The position numbers and the translations under genes are program-made. Below are positions 46,095-54,206 of a stretch of 64,000 nt of DNA, in pieces. The stretch's first letter is position 1. Each line of letters begins with the position of its first letter. The DNA comes from Clostridiaceae bacterium (GTDB taxonomy: Bacteria > Bacillota > Clostridia > DSM-8532): positions 1 to 64,000 of the forward strand of contig DUNT01000019.1 of the NCBI GenBank assembly GCA_012839205.1. The letters are read 5' to 3'. The notes under the pieces were generated by a model, which ran no database searches, was not told where the DNA came from, and worked only from the letters and a program-made list of their open reading frames with translations.

Positions 46095-46872
46095 TGTTTA
46101 AACCCTCCCCCAAATAAGCTTTAATAACACGTTCATTTGTCTTGATTTCATCAGGAGTGCCGCTTGCAATTACCATTCCGTAGTCCAGAACATAAATACG
46201 CTCACAAATTCCCATAACCAATGACATATCATGCTCAATAAGGAGTATGGTGAGATTAAACTTTTCTCTGATCCAACCGATTAATTCAGTTAATTGAGCC
46301 GTCTCGGCCGGGTTCATTCCCGCTGCAGGCTCATCCAGCAACAGGAGGGAGGGATTAGTAGCAAGCGCACGGGCTATTTCCAGGTGGCGTTGTTCACCGT
46401 AGGGCAGATTCTTGGCAAGCTCATCTTTTTTATGATCAAGCTTAAGAATCTCAAGTAATTCCATACTTTGTTTAATAAGCTCAGCTTCCTCTTTCTTGTA
46501 GGAAGGCAGGTGCAAGAAACTTGAAATCAAGCCGTATTTAACATTTTTATGCATGGCAATACGAACATTGTCAAGTACAGTTAAATCCCTAAACAACCGT
46601 ATGTTCTGAAATGTTCTGGCTACACCATTTTTACAGATGGTGTAGGGCTTTAATCCTCCAAGTGATTTGTCTTTTCCATTGATATTAAGAGTAATAGTAC
46701 CTGATGATGGCACATAGACTCCGGTTAACAAATTGAATAATGTTGTTTTTCCGGCACCGTTGGGGCCGATTAAGCCTACCAATTCACCTTCGTTAATTTC
46801 CATACTTACTTTTGAAACAGCAGTTAAACCGCCAAAGGATTTAGTTAATTTTTTTACACTTAAAATTGACAT
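46081..46872 (-). CDS. livG: branched-chain amino acid ABC transporter ATP-binding protein LivG
   Basis: 263-aa ATPase, partner of LivF. Walker A GPNGAGKTT, YGEQRHLEIARAL in place of LSGGQ (typical of LivG), Walker B LLLLDEPAAGMNP and H-loop IEHDMS. The LivG insertion between Walker A and signature (VARTFQNIRLF) is present. One nucleotide separates it from livM. Confidence 0.94.
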   Translation of the reverse strand: MSILSVKKLTKSFGGLTAVSKVSMEINEGELVGLIGPNGAGKTTLFNLLTGVYVPSSGTITLNINGKDKSLGGLKPYTICKNGVARTFQNIRLFRDLTVLDNVRIAMHKNVKYGLISSFLHLPSYKKEEAELIKQSMELLEILKLDHKKDELAKNLPYGEQRHLEIARALATNPSLLLLDEPAAGMNPAETAQLTELIGWIREKFNLTILLIEHDMSLVMGICERIYVLDYGMVIASGTPDEIKTNERVIKAYLGEGLNNAGN

Positions 46873-46873
46873 T

Positions 46874-47845
46874 CTAAACCCTCCCTTTCTTTGATTTAAA
46901 ACTGTTACCGAACTTGCTAAAAACTGAAAGGGACAGTTCTTTGGAACCCATTAAGCCCTGCGGCCGGAATATCATTATAATTACCAGCAACAGAGAGTAA
47001 AGTATCATCTGAATATTGGCAAATGCTTGCAAATAGGTAGTTATAATCCCTAATAAGATTGCAGCTATAATTGATCCGGATATACTGCCCAGCCCGCCTA
47101 AAACAACAATGACCAGGATATCAATAGACTTAGAGAAACCAAAAATCTTTGGATCTATAAAGTTGAAGGTAGAAGCATACAATGCCCCTGCAATTCCGGC
47201 AAAGAAGGCACCGATAGTAAAGGCTATTACCTTATATCTGGTAGAATTGATACCCATAGCTTCAGAAGCTATTTCATCCTCACGAATGGAGATACATGCC
47301 CGACCGTGAGAAGATTTGATGAAGTTTGCAATAATAAGGATTGTACCTGCTGTGTAAAAGAATAACCATCTCCAGTTTACAAACTGGGGAATATCCTGTA
47401 AACCTGCAGCTCCGTTTGTAATGCTGTCCATATTAAGAAATATAATACGAATTATCTCTGCCATACCCAAAGTGGCTATTGCAAGGTAATCACCCCTGAG
47501 TCGCAGCGTAGGCAAGCCTACAAGAATTCCTATGACAGCTGCGGTAAGGGCGCCGGCCAGGACGCCTAAAATAAAGCCTGGAATGGTTGGGGTTTTTAAA
47601 GTTATTAGGGCACACACATATGCGCCTATTGACATGAATCCGGCATGCCCCAACGAGAATTGTCCGGTAAAACCCGTTATAAGGTTAAGGCTTACTGCCA
47701 GAATTATATTAATGCAAATGGTTGCAAGGGTTGTTTGTAAATAACTATTAATAATATTAAGAGATATTAACAACTGAATAATAACGAAGGTTAATATAAG
47801 CGAAACAAGCGTTTTTATCCAATTGGTTCTAAATAATTTTTTCAA
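46874..47845 (-). CDS. livM: branched-chain amino acid ABC transporter permease LivM
   Basis: 323-aa inner-membrane permease with ~9-10 helices. NLITGFTGQFSLGHAGFMSIGAY near residue 55, LPTLRLRGDYLAIATLGMAEIIR and the EAA-like IREDEIASEAMGIN loop are classic for LivM. It pairs with LivH to form the channel. Confidence 0.94.
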   Translation of the reverse strand: MKKLFRTNWIKTLVSLILTFVIIQLLISLNIINSYLQTTLATICINIILAVSLNLITGFTGQFSLGHAGFMSIGAYVCALITLKTPTIPGFILGVLAGALTAAVIGILVGLPTLRLRGDYLAIATLGMAEIIRIIFLNMDSITNGAAGLQDIPQFVNWRWLFFYTAGTILIIANFIKSSHGRACISIREDEIASEAMGINSTRYKVIAFTIGAFFAGIAGALYASTFNFIDPKIFGFSKSIDILVIVVLGGLGSISGSIIAAILLGIITTYLQAFANIQMILYSLLLVIIMIFRPQGLMGSKELSLSVFSKFGNSFKSKKGRV

Positions 47846-47851
47846 CTTAAA

Positions 47852-48736
47852 TTACACCTTCTCTCTTGAATTTTTGCCTAATAATCCGGTAGGTTTAATT
47901 ATCAGAACAAGAATAAGAATTGCAAATACAACACCGTCTCTGTACAATGAATTGCTGTATCCTGATACCAAAACTTCTACAATACCAATAAAATAACCAC
48001 CAATCATAGCACCGGGAATTATTCCTATACCGCCGAAAACTGCTGCGACAAAGGCTTTAATGCCCGGTAGCATACCCATAAGCGGGTTTATTGAATTGTA
48101 ATATAGTCCAACCAAAATCCCCGCAGCTCCGGCTAAGGCTGAACCTAAAGCGAAGGTGAAGGAGATGGTTGTATCAACATTTATGCCCATTAACTCGGCA
48201 GCATCTCTATCAAGGGATACTGCCCGCATTGCTTTACCTATTCTGGTTTTCTTGACAATAAACTGAAGTGAAACCATAAGAATTATTGTTATACTCACAA
48301 TAACTATCTGATGTACGGTGATATTAACACTTCCAAGTCTGTAGGCTCCTGTCAAAAAACCGGTCATTTGGGGATAGGCTCTTACACCTGCTCCCGCAAT
48401 AGCCATTGTAGTATATTCTATAAAGAGAGATACACCTATTGCGGTAATAAGTACGGCAATTCTGGTGGCATTTCTCAAAGGTTTATAGGCCACTTTTTCT
48501 ATGACAACTCCAATAATGGTGCAAAAAAGCATGGATAAAAACAGAGATGGTATAAAACCAAGTTTAAGTGTTGTCATCGAAAAATAGCCTATAAAAGCTC
48601 CCAGCATATATATATCACTATGGGCAAAGTTAATTAGCTTAATTATACCGTATACCATGGTATAGCCAAGAGCGATCAGCGCATATATACTTCCAAGGGA
48701 TATTCCATTAATTATTTGCTGAAATAGCTGTTCCAA
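47852..48736 (-). CDS. livH: branched-chain amino acid ABC transporter permease LivH
   Basis: 294-aa permease with ~8 helices. INGISLGSIYALIALGYTMVYGIIKLINFAHSD at the N-terminus and the cytoplasmic loop RAVSLDRDAAELMGINVD are family signatures. It starts 163 nt after the binding-protein gene, beyond a strong hairpin that may lower expression of the membrane genes relative to livJ. Confidence 0.94.
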   Translation of the reverse strand: MEQLFQQIINGISLGSIYALIALGYTMVYGIIKLINFAHSDIYMLGAFIGYFSMTTLKLGFIPSLFLSMLFCTIIGVVIEKVAYKPLRNATRIAVLITAIGVSLFIEYTTMAIAGAGVRAYPQMTGFLTGAYRLGSVNITVHQIVIVSITIILMVSLQFIVKKTRIGKAMRAVSLDRDAAELMGINVDTTISFTFALGSALAGAAGILVGLYYNSINPLMGMLPGIKAFVAAVFGGIGIIPGAMIGGYFIGIVEVLVSGYSNSLYRDGVVFAILILVLIIKPTGLLGKNSREKV

Positions 48737-48818
48737 TTGTTTTCCCTTCCTTTAACAAGTCAGTATTTTTTTTGAATCAGACCATTCCGACTGTGTTGTT
48801 TTAGCTGTTAAAAACATG

Positions 48819-48850
48819 TATAAGTGGGGGCAGTGTTGACCCCACTTATA
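48819..48850 (-). terminator. intercistronic hairpin between livJ and livH
   Basis: TATAAGTGGGG/CCCCACTTATA is an 11-bp perfect stem with a 10-nt loop. On the minus strand CATGTTTTT follows, so it can act as a partial terminator or as a 3'-end stabiliser for the binding-protein mRNA. Confidence 0.75.
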
Positions 48851-48899
48851 ACAAGTTCAAAGATGTCTCCTGCTAATTAGATTGTACTATAATTTAATC

Positions 48900-50051
48900 C
48901 TATTGGGCAACCCTTTCGCTGGTAGCGTGGACTCCGTTTTCAATACCTACAACAACAACAGCCTTAACAGGATTATGGTTTTCATCCATACTGAAGGAAC
49001 CGGTAATACCTGCAAAGTCCTTGGTAGCAGCCAGTGCGTCCTTAATAGCTACAGTATCGGTGTTTCCGGCACGTTTGATACCATCTGCAATAAAATAAAC
49101 AAGGTCATAGCCTAATGCTGCGAATTGGTCGGGTTCTTTACCATACTTAGCTTTGAAGTTCTCGATAAAGTCTATAACCGAAGGATCTTTATCAAGGGAT
49201 GAAAAATGGCTTGAGAAAAAGACATCATTCAAAGCGTCTGCACCAGCAAGTTCCACAAGTTCAGGGGCGCCGAAACCGTCAGCACCGAGAATAGGAGTGT
49301 CAATTCCCTGATCACGGGCTTGCCGGATGATAAGGCCTGCTTCTTCGTAGTAGCCAGGCAGGAAGATAACGTCAAAATCTTGTCCTTTAATCTTTGTCAG
49401 GATTGCGTTAAAGTCGGTATCGCCTGCAACAAAAGCCTCAGTAGCAACAACTGTACCGCCGCCTGCCTCAAAGGTTTGTGTAAAGTTTGCTGCCAAACCT
49501 TTGGCATAGTCACTGGAGTTATCCATAATAACAGCAGCTTTGGTAGCGGACATATTGTTTAGAGCATAATTTGCCATAGCCGTTCCCTGGTAGCTGTCTG
49601 TAAAACAGATACGGAAAGCATATTCCTTAACACCACTGGCATCTACTGTTACATCATCTGCAGTTGCTGACCCAGACGCAACAACAACTTTATTCTTTAT
49701 AGCTTCGGGTATTGTTGCTTTAAATGCACCTGAAGTAGCAGGACCGAGTACAGCAACAACCTTGTCCTGAGTCATAAGTTTTGTTGCAAGGGTGGTAGCT
49801 TGCGACTTATCAGACTTATTGTCATATTTAATTGCCTTAATCTCTTTTCCGTCGATTCCGCCGGCCGCATTGATTTCTTCAATTGCAAGCTCTATACCTT
49901 CAACTGAAGCCTGCCCATAAGAAGCTACTTCGCCGCTAAGCTCGTAATTGATGCCTATTCTGATTTCGTTGGCGTTGGCTGAACCTCCGCAGCCCGAGAT
50001 TAGTGTCATAGTAAGTGCGATAAGCAGTGTAACGCTTATAATCTTCTTCAT
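48900..50051 (-). CDS. livJ: branched-chain amino acid ABC transporter substrate-binding lipoprotein
   Basis: 383-aa lipoprotein. Signal peptide with lipobox LISGC (Cys ~21), then a type I periplasmic-binding fold: IRIGINYELSGEVASYGQASVEGIELAIEEINAAGGIDG, VLGPATSGAF, VASGSATADDVT and FAALGYDLVYFIADGIKRAG. First gene of the liv operon; GGAGGAGAG precedes the ATG. Specificity for Leu/Ile/Val is supported by the T-box leader, not by residues I can check. Confidence 0.92.
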   Translation of the reverse strand: MKKIISVTLLIALTMTLISGCGGSANANEIRIGINYELSGEVASYGQASVEGIELAIEEINAAGGIDGKEIKAIKYDNKSDKSQATTLATKLMTQDKVVAVLGPATSGAFKATIPEAIKNKVVVASGSATADDVTVDASGVKEYAFRICFTDSYQGTAMANYALNNMSATKAAVIMDNSSDYAKGLAANFTQTFEAGGGTVVATEAFVAGDTDFNAILTKIKGQDFDVIFLPGYYEEAGLIIRQARDQGIDTPILGADGFGAPELVELAGADALNDVFFSSHFSSLDKDPSVIDFIENFKAKYGKEPDQFAALGYDLVYFIADGIKRAGNTDTVAIKDALAATKDFAGITGSFSMDENHNPVKAVVVVGIENGVHATSERVAQ

Positions 50052-50138
50052 TTGCTTCTCTCCTCCACTTTTTAATTATTTATAGAATTTCCGGTTACCG
50101 GAAATATCTTTTTTACTATTTTTTATATTCATTATATT

Positions 50139-50485
50139 AAAAAAAGCTTCGCCTCTTTACTATGAAAGAGACAAAACTTTATAGTTCTGCGGTACCACCC
50201 TTTATTGCTGTAAATACACAGCCCCTCCGTGCATAATAGTAAGACTAATATGCAGATTTTCTAACGGTAATCAACCGGTCAGACCTAATAAACAATTCTT
50301 ACAAGTAACCAACTACTAATCATAGTATTATAAAGGCTATTATGTACAATTTCAGAATTGGCTTTCAGCCTGAAAGCTCCGGGGTGAGTATTCACACAAT
50401 ACAAACCTTATCTCTCAGCAAATGATAAGTTCTCTGTAGCTCTTCTTGTGCTGTTTTCCCCTTCATTGCTAATTTCTATATTTTT
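50139..50485 (-). promoter_or_regulatory. T-box riboswitch, specifier probably CUC (Leu), controlling liv operon
   Basis: On the minus strand the T-box sequence AAAGGGTGGTACCGCAG lies at 50203-50187; its TGGT bulge pairs with an ACCA acceptor end (discriminator A, as in tRNA-Leu). The terminator stem is 50177-50165 / 50158-50146 (13 bp with G-U pairs) followed by seven U. Stem I begins near AGAAGAGCTACAGAGAA and carries GTGTGAATACTCACCCCGGAG; CUC at 50388-50386 followed by A fits the specifier pattern. UAC (Tyr), overlapping two bases earlier, is the alternative but fits the gene less well. Uncharged tRNA would favour the antiterminator and transporter expression. Confidence 0.93.
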
Positions 50486-50489
50486 AGAT

Positions 50490-50518
50490 AGTGTATACTT
50501 TTACAGGACTTTTGTCAA
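50490..50518 (-). promoter_or_regulatory. promoter of the T-box/liv operon
   Basis: TTGACA (50518-50513), a 17-bp spacer and TACACT (50495-50490) on the minus strand, directly ahead of the T-box leader. Confidence 0.8.
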
Positions 50519-50609
50519 TAGGAATTTTAGTGTTGAAAAAAGTCCTGTAAAATCGCATAAAAACTCAATAGTTCCCCGCTTTAAATGAGGCAGTTTAGAC
50601 AATGAAAAC

Positions 50610-50690
50610 CGTGTCATGGGGACGGTTCTATCGATACGTGTCATGGGGACGGTTCTATCGATACGTGTCATGGAGACGGTTCTATTGACA
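50610..50690. repeat. three tandem 27-bp REP-like units
   Basis: CGTGTCATGGGGACGGTTCT + ATCGATA is repeated three times head to tail without spacers (50610, 50637, 50664); the third copy ends ATTGACAC, so it has inverted termini GTGTCA/TGACAC. The GGGACGGTTCT core is one I associate with REP-like elements mobilised by IS200-type REP-associated transposases. No transposase is in the window. It lies in the gap between the liv promoter and the next MBOAT gene; nothing else is recognised at 50691-50929 apart from AT-rich promoter-like sequence. Confidence 0.8.
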
Positions 50691-50929
50691 CATTTTATAA
50701 TAAATTAAGATGTAATATATACAATATATTATGATATTAGGATAAGTATAAACTTTAAGTATGCAAGCTGAATCACAAATTAAGGTGACAAGTCTTTTTT
50801 TACCGAAACAAAGTGATATAATAAAAGTTAAAGAGAATGCAGCTGTAATACTAATTTATAGCTAGGGTTCATGGAGCGTTAAACTTAGTGTGGACCTTTC
50901 TTAATATGGAGACTCGAGGGGGCATTTTT

Positions 50930-52345
50930 TTGGTTTTTTCCAGCTTGTTTTTTTTATGCATTTTTCTTCCGATTTGTTTGGGCTTATATTATATCAATAA
51001 GAACAGGACCTATAGAAATTGGCTTCTTATAATAACATCTCTTATTTTCTATGCGTGGGGAGAGCCAGTTTGGATTTCAATTCTTTTATTGTCAACCGGG
51101 TTCAGCTACTTTAGTGCACTTCTTGCCGAAAAGTACAGAGGAAACGTTAAAGGGAAGATAGCTCTTATAGCTTCAATTGCTGGTAATCTTCTGATTCTTG
51201 GTTTTTTCAAATATTCCGGATTTCTGATTGACAATATAAATGGCTTGATAGGAACAAGCATTAAGGTGCCGGAGGTCGGTCTGCCCATAGGGATTTCTTT
51301 TTATACCTTCAAGATTATTTCTTATATAGTGGATGTATATAAAGGAGAAACAGAAGCACAAAAATCACCGTTTAAACTGCTTCTCTATGTTTCTTTGTTC
51401 CACCAGCTGATGGCAGGGCCTATTACGCGCTATAAGGATATTTCCGAAGCTATTGACAACAGGGTGGAAACATATCAGGATTTCAATTACGGTGTCAGCC
51501 GTTTCATAATAGGACTTGGCAAAAAGGTGATTCTTGCGGGTACAGCAGGTAAAATCACAGATATATTCATGGGTACCGATTATACAAGGCTTCCTTTGCT
51601 GGGTGCCTGGTTCGGTATACTGATGTTTGCTCTTCAATTATATTTTGATTTTTCAGGCTATTCAGATATGGCCTTAGGGCTTGGCAGCATGTTCGGGTTT
51701 AAGTATAAGGAGAATTTTGATTATCCTTATATTTCGAAATCAGCAGGTGAGTTCTGGCGAAGGTGGCATATTTCATTAGGCAGCTTTTTTAGAGATTATG
51801 TATATATACCACTGGGGGGAAACAGAAAGTTTAGAATAAGAAATCTGTTTATTGTCTGGGGACTCACGGGTTTGTGGCATGGTGCAGACTGGAATTTTAT
51901 CATTTGGGGTCTGTATTATTTTGTGCTTCTGGTGATAGAAAAAGCGTTTTTACTTAAGCTTTTTGAAAAACTTCCTGCAATAATATCAAGATTATATCTA
52001 TGGGTTGCGGTGCTTGTTGGATGGGTGTTCTTCTATCACAACGACATAGGACAGGCGTTCAGATTCTTAGGGATTATGTTTGGACCCGGTGCCAATGGAA
52101 TATCCAGCCCTGAACTGAGTATACATTTTTGGAATAATGCTGTGTTTCTGATTATTGCGCTTATAGGCTGCACACCTGTTTTCAGCAGGATCTTCAAGAG
52201 GCTAAAAGAAGAAGGATCCAAAGGAAAACTTATTTGGTTTATTGAAACATATGGTAAGCCGGCTTTCAATATAGCAGTACTGGTACTGTCGGTTATTTTC
52301 CTGGTGGGACAATCCTTCAGCCCATTTATGTATTTTAAGTTTTAG
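50930..52345 (+). CDS. MBOAT family membrane O-acyltransferase (AlgI-like), system 2
   Basis: 471-aa polytopic acyltransferase. From the TTG at 50930 (GAGGGGG 8 nt upstream) it begins VFSSLFFLCIFLPICLGLYY, the usual AlgI-type N-terminus; an upstream GTG at 50888 would add 14 unrelated residues. Hallmarks: LPIGISFYTFKIISYIVDVYKGE, HQLMAGPITRYKDI, EFWRRWHISLGSFFRDYVYIPLGGN and the catalytic His in LTGLWHGADWNFIIWG. It probably acylates (typically acetylates) an extracellular polysaccharide together with the DHHW protein encoded 78 nt downstream. Confidence 0.92.
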   Translation: MVFSSLFFLCIFLPICLGLYYINKNRTYRNWLLIITSLIFYAWGEPVWISILLLSTGFSYFSALLAEKYRGNVKGKIALIASIAGNLLILGFFKYSGFLIDNINGLIGTSIKVPEVGLPIGISFYTFKIISYIVDVYKGETEAQKSPFKLLLYVSLFHQLMAGPITRYKDISEAIDNRVETYQDFNYGVSRFIIGLGKKVILAGTAGKITDIFMGTDYTRLPLLGAWFGILMFALQLYFDFSGYSDMALGLGSMFGFKYKENFDYPYISKSAGEFWRRWHISLGSFFRDYVYIPLGGNRKFRIRNLFIVWGLTGLWHGADWNFIIWGLYYFVLLVIEKAFLLKLFEKLPAIISRLYLWVAVLVGWVFFYHNDIGQAFRFLGIMFGPGANGISSPELSIHFWNNAVFLIIALIGCTPVFSRIFKRLKEEGSKGKLIWFIETYGKPAFNIAVLVLSVIFLVGQSFSPFMYFKF

Positions 52346-52422
52346 ACTTTAAAAGAACATGAGTCGTTTATACAGGCAGCTGATTTTAGATACATTCATT
52401 CGGAATATAGGGAGGCATAGTT

Positions 52423-53790
52423 TTGAAGAAACTAAAAATTGATACGATATTTTTCATTATACTTATTACTTTGCTGGGCTTAGTAAATTTAATCAATACC
52501 AATAAGCCAACAGTATCTAATCTTGAGAACAGGGCCCTTAAAACCATGCCTCAGTTTTCGTTGGCCAGTGTAGTCAGAGGCAGCTTTCAGAGGGATTTTG
52601 AGGAATATTACAGCGACACCTTTATTTTCAGAGATAATCTGGTGAAAATAAGCAGGGATGTAAACAAGATTATGGCTTTCCTGGGGCCTGACATCAGTAT
52701 TGTTACATCAGTTGAGGATGTACAATTACCTCCGGTTATACCCGAGGGAGAAAAAGAAACTGTATTCCCGGCGCCGACAGGAAGCAAGGCTAATGAAACC
52801 AACGAAAACTTCTCTCCATCTAATGAGAATACCCAAACGGCAACTCCCACACCCACTCCCGAACCGGAAAAAGACTATGGAGATGACCCTAATGTAGGAT
52901 ATTGGATGGTTGTGGATGGTAAGGCTGTTCAGCTGTTTAAATTCAATAAGGAAAGTATTGAATACTATGCACAAGTCATAAATAAATACAATGAAAAGCT
53001 GGGGGATGGAGTAAAAATATATTCTATGATACCTCCGACAAACGGGGAGTTTATGCAGCTAAAGAAGTACAAGAGCATAACTGATTCTCAAAATGATGCA
53101 CTTGGGTTTTTAAAAACCAAGCTAAATGACAGTATTATATCTGTTGATGTCTATGATGCTTTGAACAAACACAAGGATGAATATATTTACTTCAGGACCG
53201 ATCATCACTGGACAGCGCTTGGTGCCTATTACGGGTATTGCGAATTTATGAGAACCAAAGGAGATACGCCTCTTTCTCTTGATCGATTTGAAAAAATTGA
53301 TTTGGGGGATTTCCTGGGCAGTTCCTACACCAAAACATTGGACAAGAGTCTTGAGAAAAACCCGGATAATATTGTTGCATATAAGCCGTTAACCAACCAC
53401 AAATTCACTATATATAAAGGCAATGAGGGGACTAAAGCCGATATAATCGACCTGAAATATGCTGACGATATCAGTAAAAAATATCTGGTATTCATTAGCT
53501 CAGGCGGGGCAACCTGGAGTAAAGTAAAGACAGATATTAATAACGGCAAAAAAGTCTTGGTTATAAAGGACTCTTTTGGTAACATGCTGGTACCTTTTTT
53601 AGTGCCCCACTATGAGGAGATTTATGTTGTTGACTCAAGATTTTACAATATGAACTTAACGGAAAAGAATATTGTGGAATTTGTAAAAGACAACGGAATC
53701 AATGAAGTGGTATTCTGTATATACATGGAGGATGTAAACTGGCACAAGTTTATGAGCGGTGTTGAGAACATGCTGGGCAGTGAGAATTAA
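52423..53790 (+). CDS. DHHW/AlgX-like extracytoplasmic protein
   Basis: 455-aa protein with an N-terminal membrane anchor (TIFFIILITLLGLVNLI), the ENRALKTMPQFS motif and FIFRDNLVKISR. A Pro/Thr/Glu-rich linker (~125-155, TPTPTPEPEK) precedes the SGNH-like domain, which has FRTDHHWTALGAYYGY (DHHW motif, ~263) and VIKDSFGNMLVPFL near 385 carrying the Ser-like nucleophile block. Such proteins act with AlgI-type MBOATs in O-acetylation of exopolymers. TTG start with GGAGG ~7 nt upstream. Confidence 0.88.
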   Translation: MKKLKIDTIFFIILITLLGLVNLINTNKPTVSNLENRALKTMPQFSLASVVRGSFQRDFEEYYSDTFIFRDNLVKISRDVNKIMAFLGPDISIVTSVEDVQLPPVIPEGEKETVFPAPTGSKANETNENFSPSNENTQTATPTPTPEPEKDYGDDPNVGYWMVVDGKAVQLFKFNKESIEYYAQVINKYNEKLGDGVKIYSMIPPTNGEFMQLKKYKSITDSQNDALGFLKTKLNDSIISVDVYDALNKHKDEYIYFRTDHHWTALGAYYGYCEFMRTKGDTPLSLDRFEKIDLGDFLGSSYTKTLDKSLEKNPDNIVAYKPLTNHKFTIYKGNEGTKADIIDLKYADDISKKYLVFISSGGATWSKVKTDINNGKKVLVIKDSFGNMLVPFLVPHYEEIYVVDSRFYNMNLTEKNIVEFVKDNGINEVVFCIYMEDVNWHKFMSGVENMLGSEN

Positions 53791-53849
53791 TACAATAGTC
53801 CCCAGATTATCTTACCGCCTTAATAAAATAATGCGTAACAAAGATGTCA

Positions 53850-54145
53850 TTCTGGGCCCCTCGTGTCATTCTGAATGGAGCGAAGCGTAATGAAGAATCT
53901 TATGCGTTGACGTTTAAGATACTTTGACTCCGATACGCTCCGCTTAGGATGATAGCTTGTACGAACGTAATTAAGCGGCGTGGCTGCTGCGATTTAAAGC
54001 GGAGCATGGATTGCGTAGCGAGCGCGACTAGAAACTGGATGTTGGAGATGGAGCGCTAAATCGCAGCAGTCTACAGCCGCTTTCTAGTTTAACGCAGAAA
54101 GATCCTTCGACTCCGCTACCGCTGAGCTCAGGATGACAGCTAGGG
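53850..54145. repeat. dispersed intergenic repeat block (53.9 kb copy)
   Basis: Fills most of the 416-bp gap between convergent DHHW and carB genes. It begins GTCATTCTGGGCCCCTCG, runs through CATTCTGAATGGAGCGAAGCG and GAAGAATCTTATGCGTTGACG to CTTAGGATGATAGCTTG (to ~53960), and resumes at 54101-54142 with AAGATCCTTCGACTCC..CTCAGGATGACAGC. The first part is the inverted counterpart of 3-142. A separate palindromic element lies inside it. No gene is present. Confidence 0.8.
53973..54082. repeat. 110-bp imperfect palindromic element
   Basis: Outer arms AAGCGGC/GCCGCTT and inner arms CTGCTGCGATTTA/TAAATCGCAGCAG (53984-53996 and 54057-54069) are perfectly complementary, enclosing ~60 bp. It splits the dispersed-repeat block, as an inserted MITE would. 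The same 13-mer recurs at 20368-20380, in the gap between the helicase and glgP genes, followed by similar degenerate sequence (TATTGCATGATAGC against GATTGCGTAGCGAGC). Confidence 0.65.
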
Positions 54146-54206
54146 GTAATGCGCGACCTTTAAAATGACATTGTAGTTCACATTATTCTATTAACATTTC
54201 CTCAGA

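Noticed and set aside
50610-50690. Possible CRISPR array
   Set aside because: The 27-bp units are directly adjacent with no unique spacers, and no cas gene is present.
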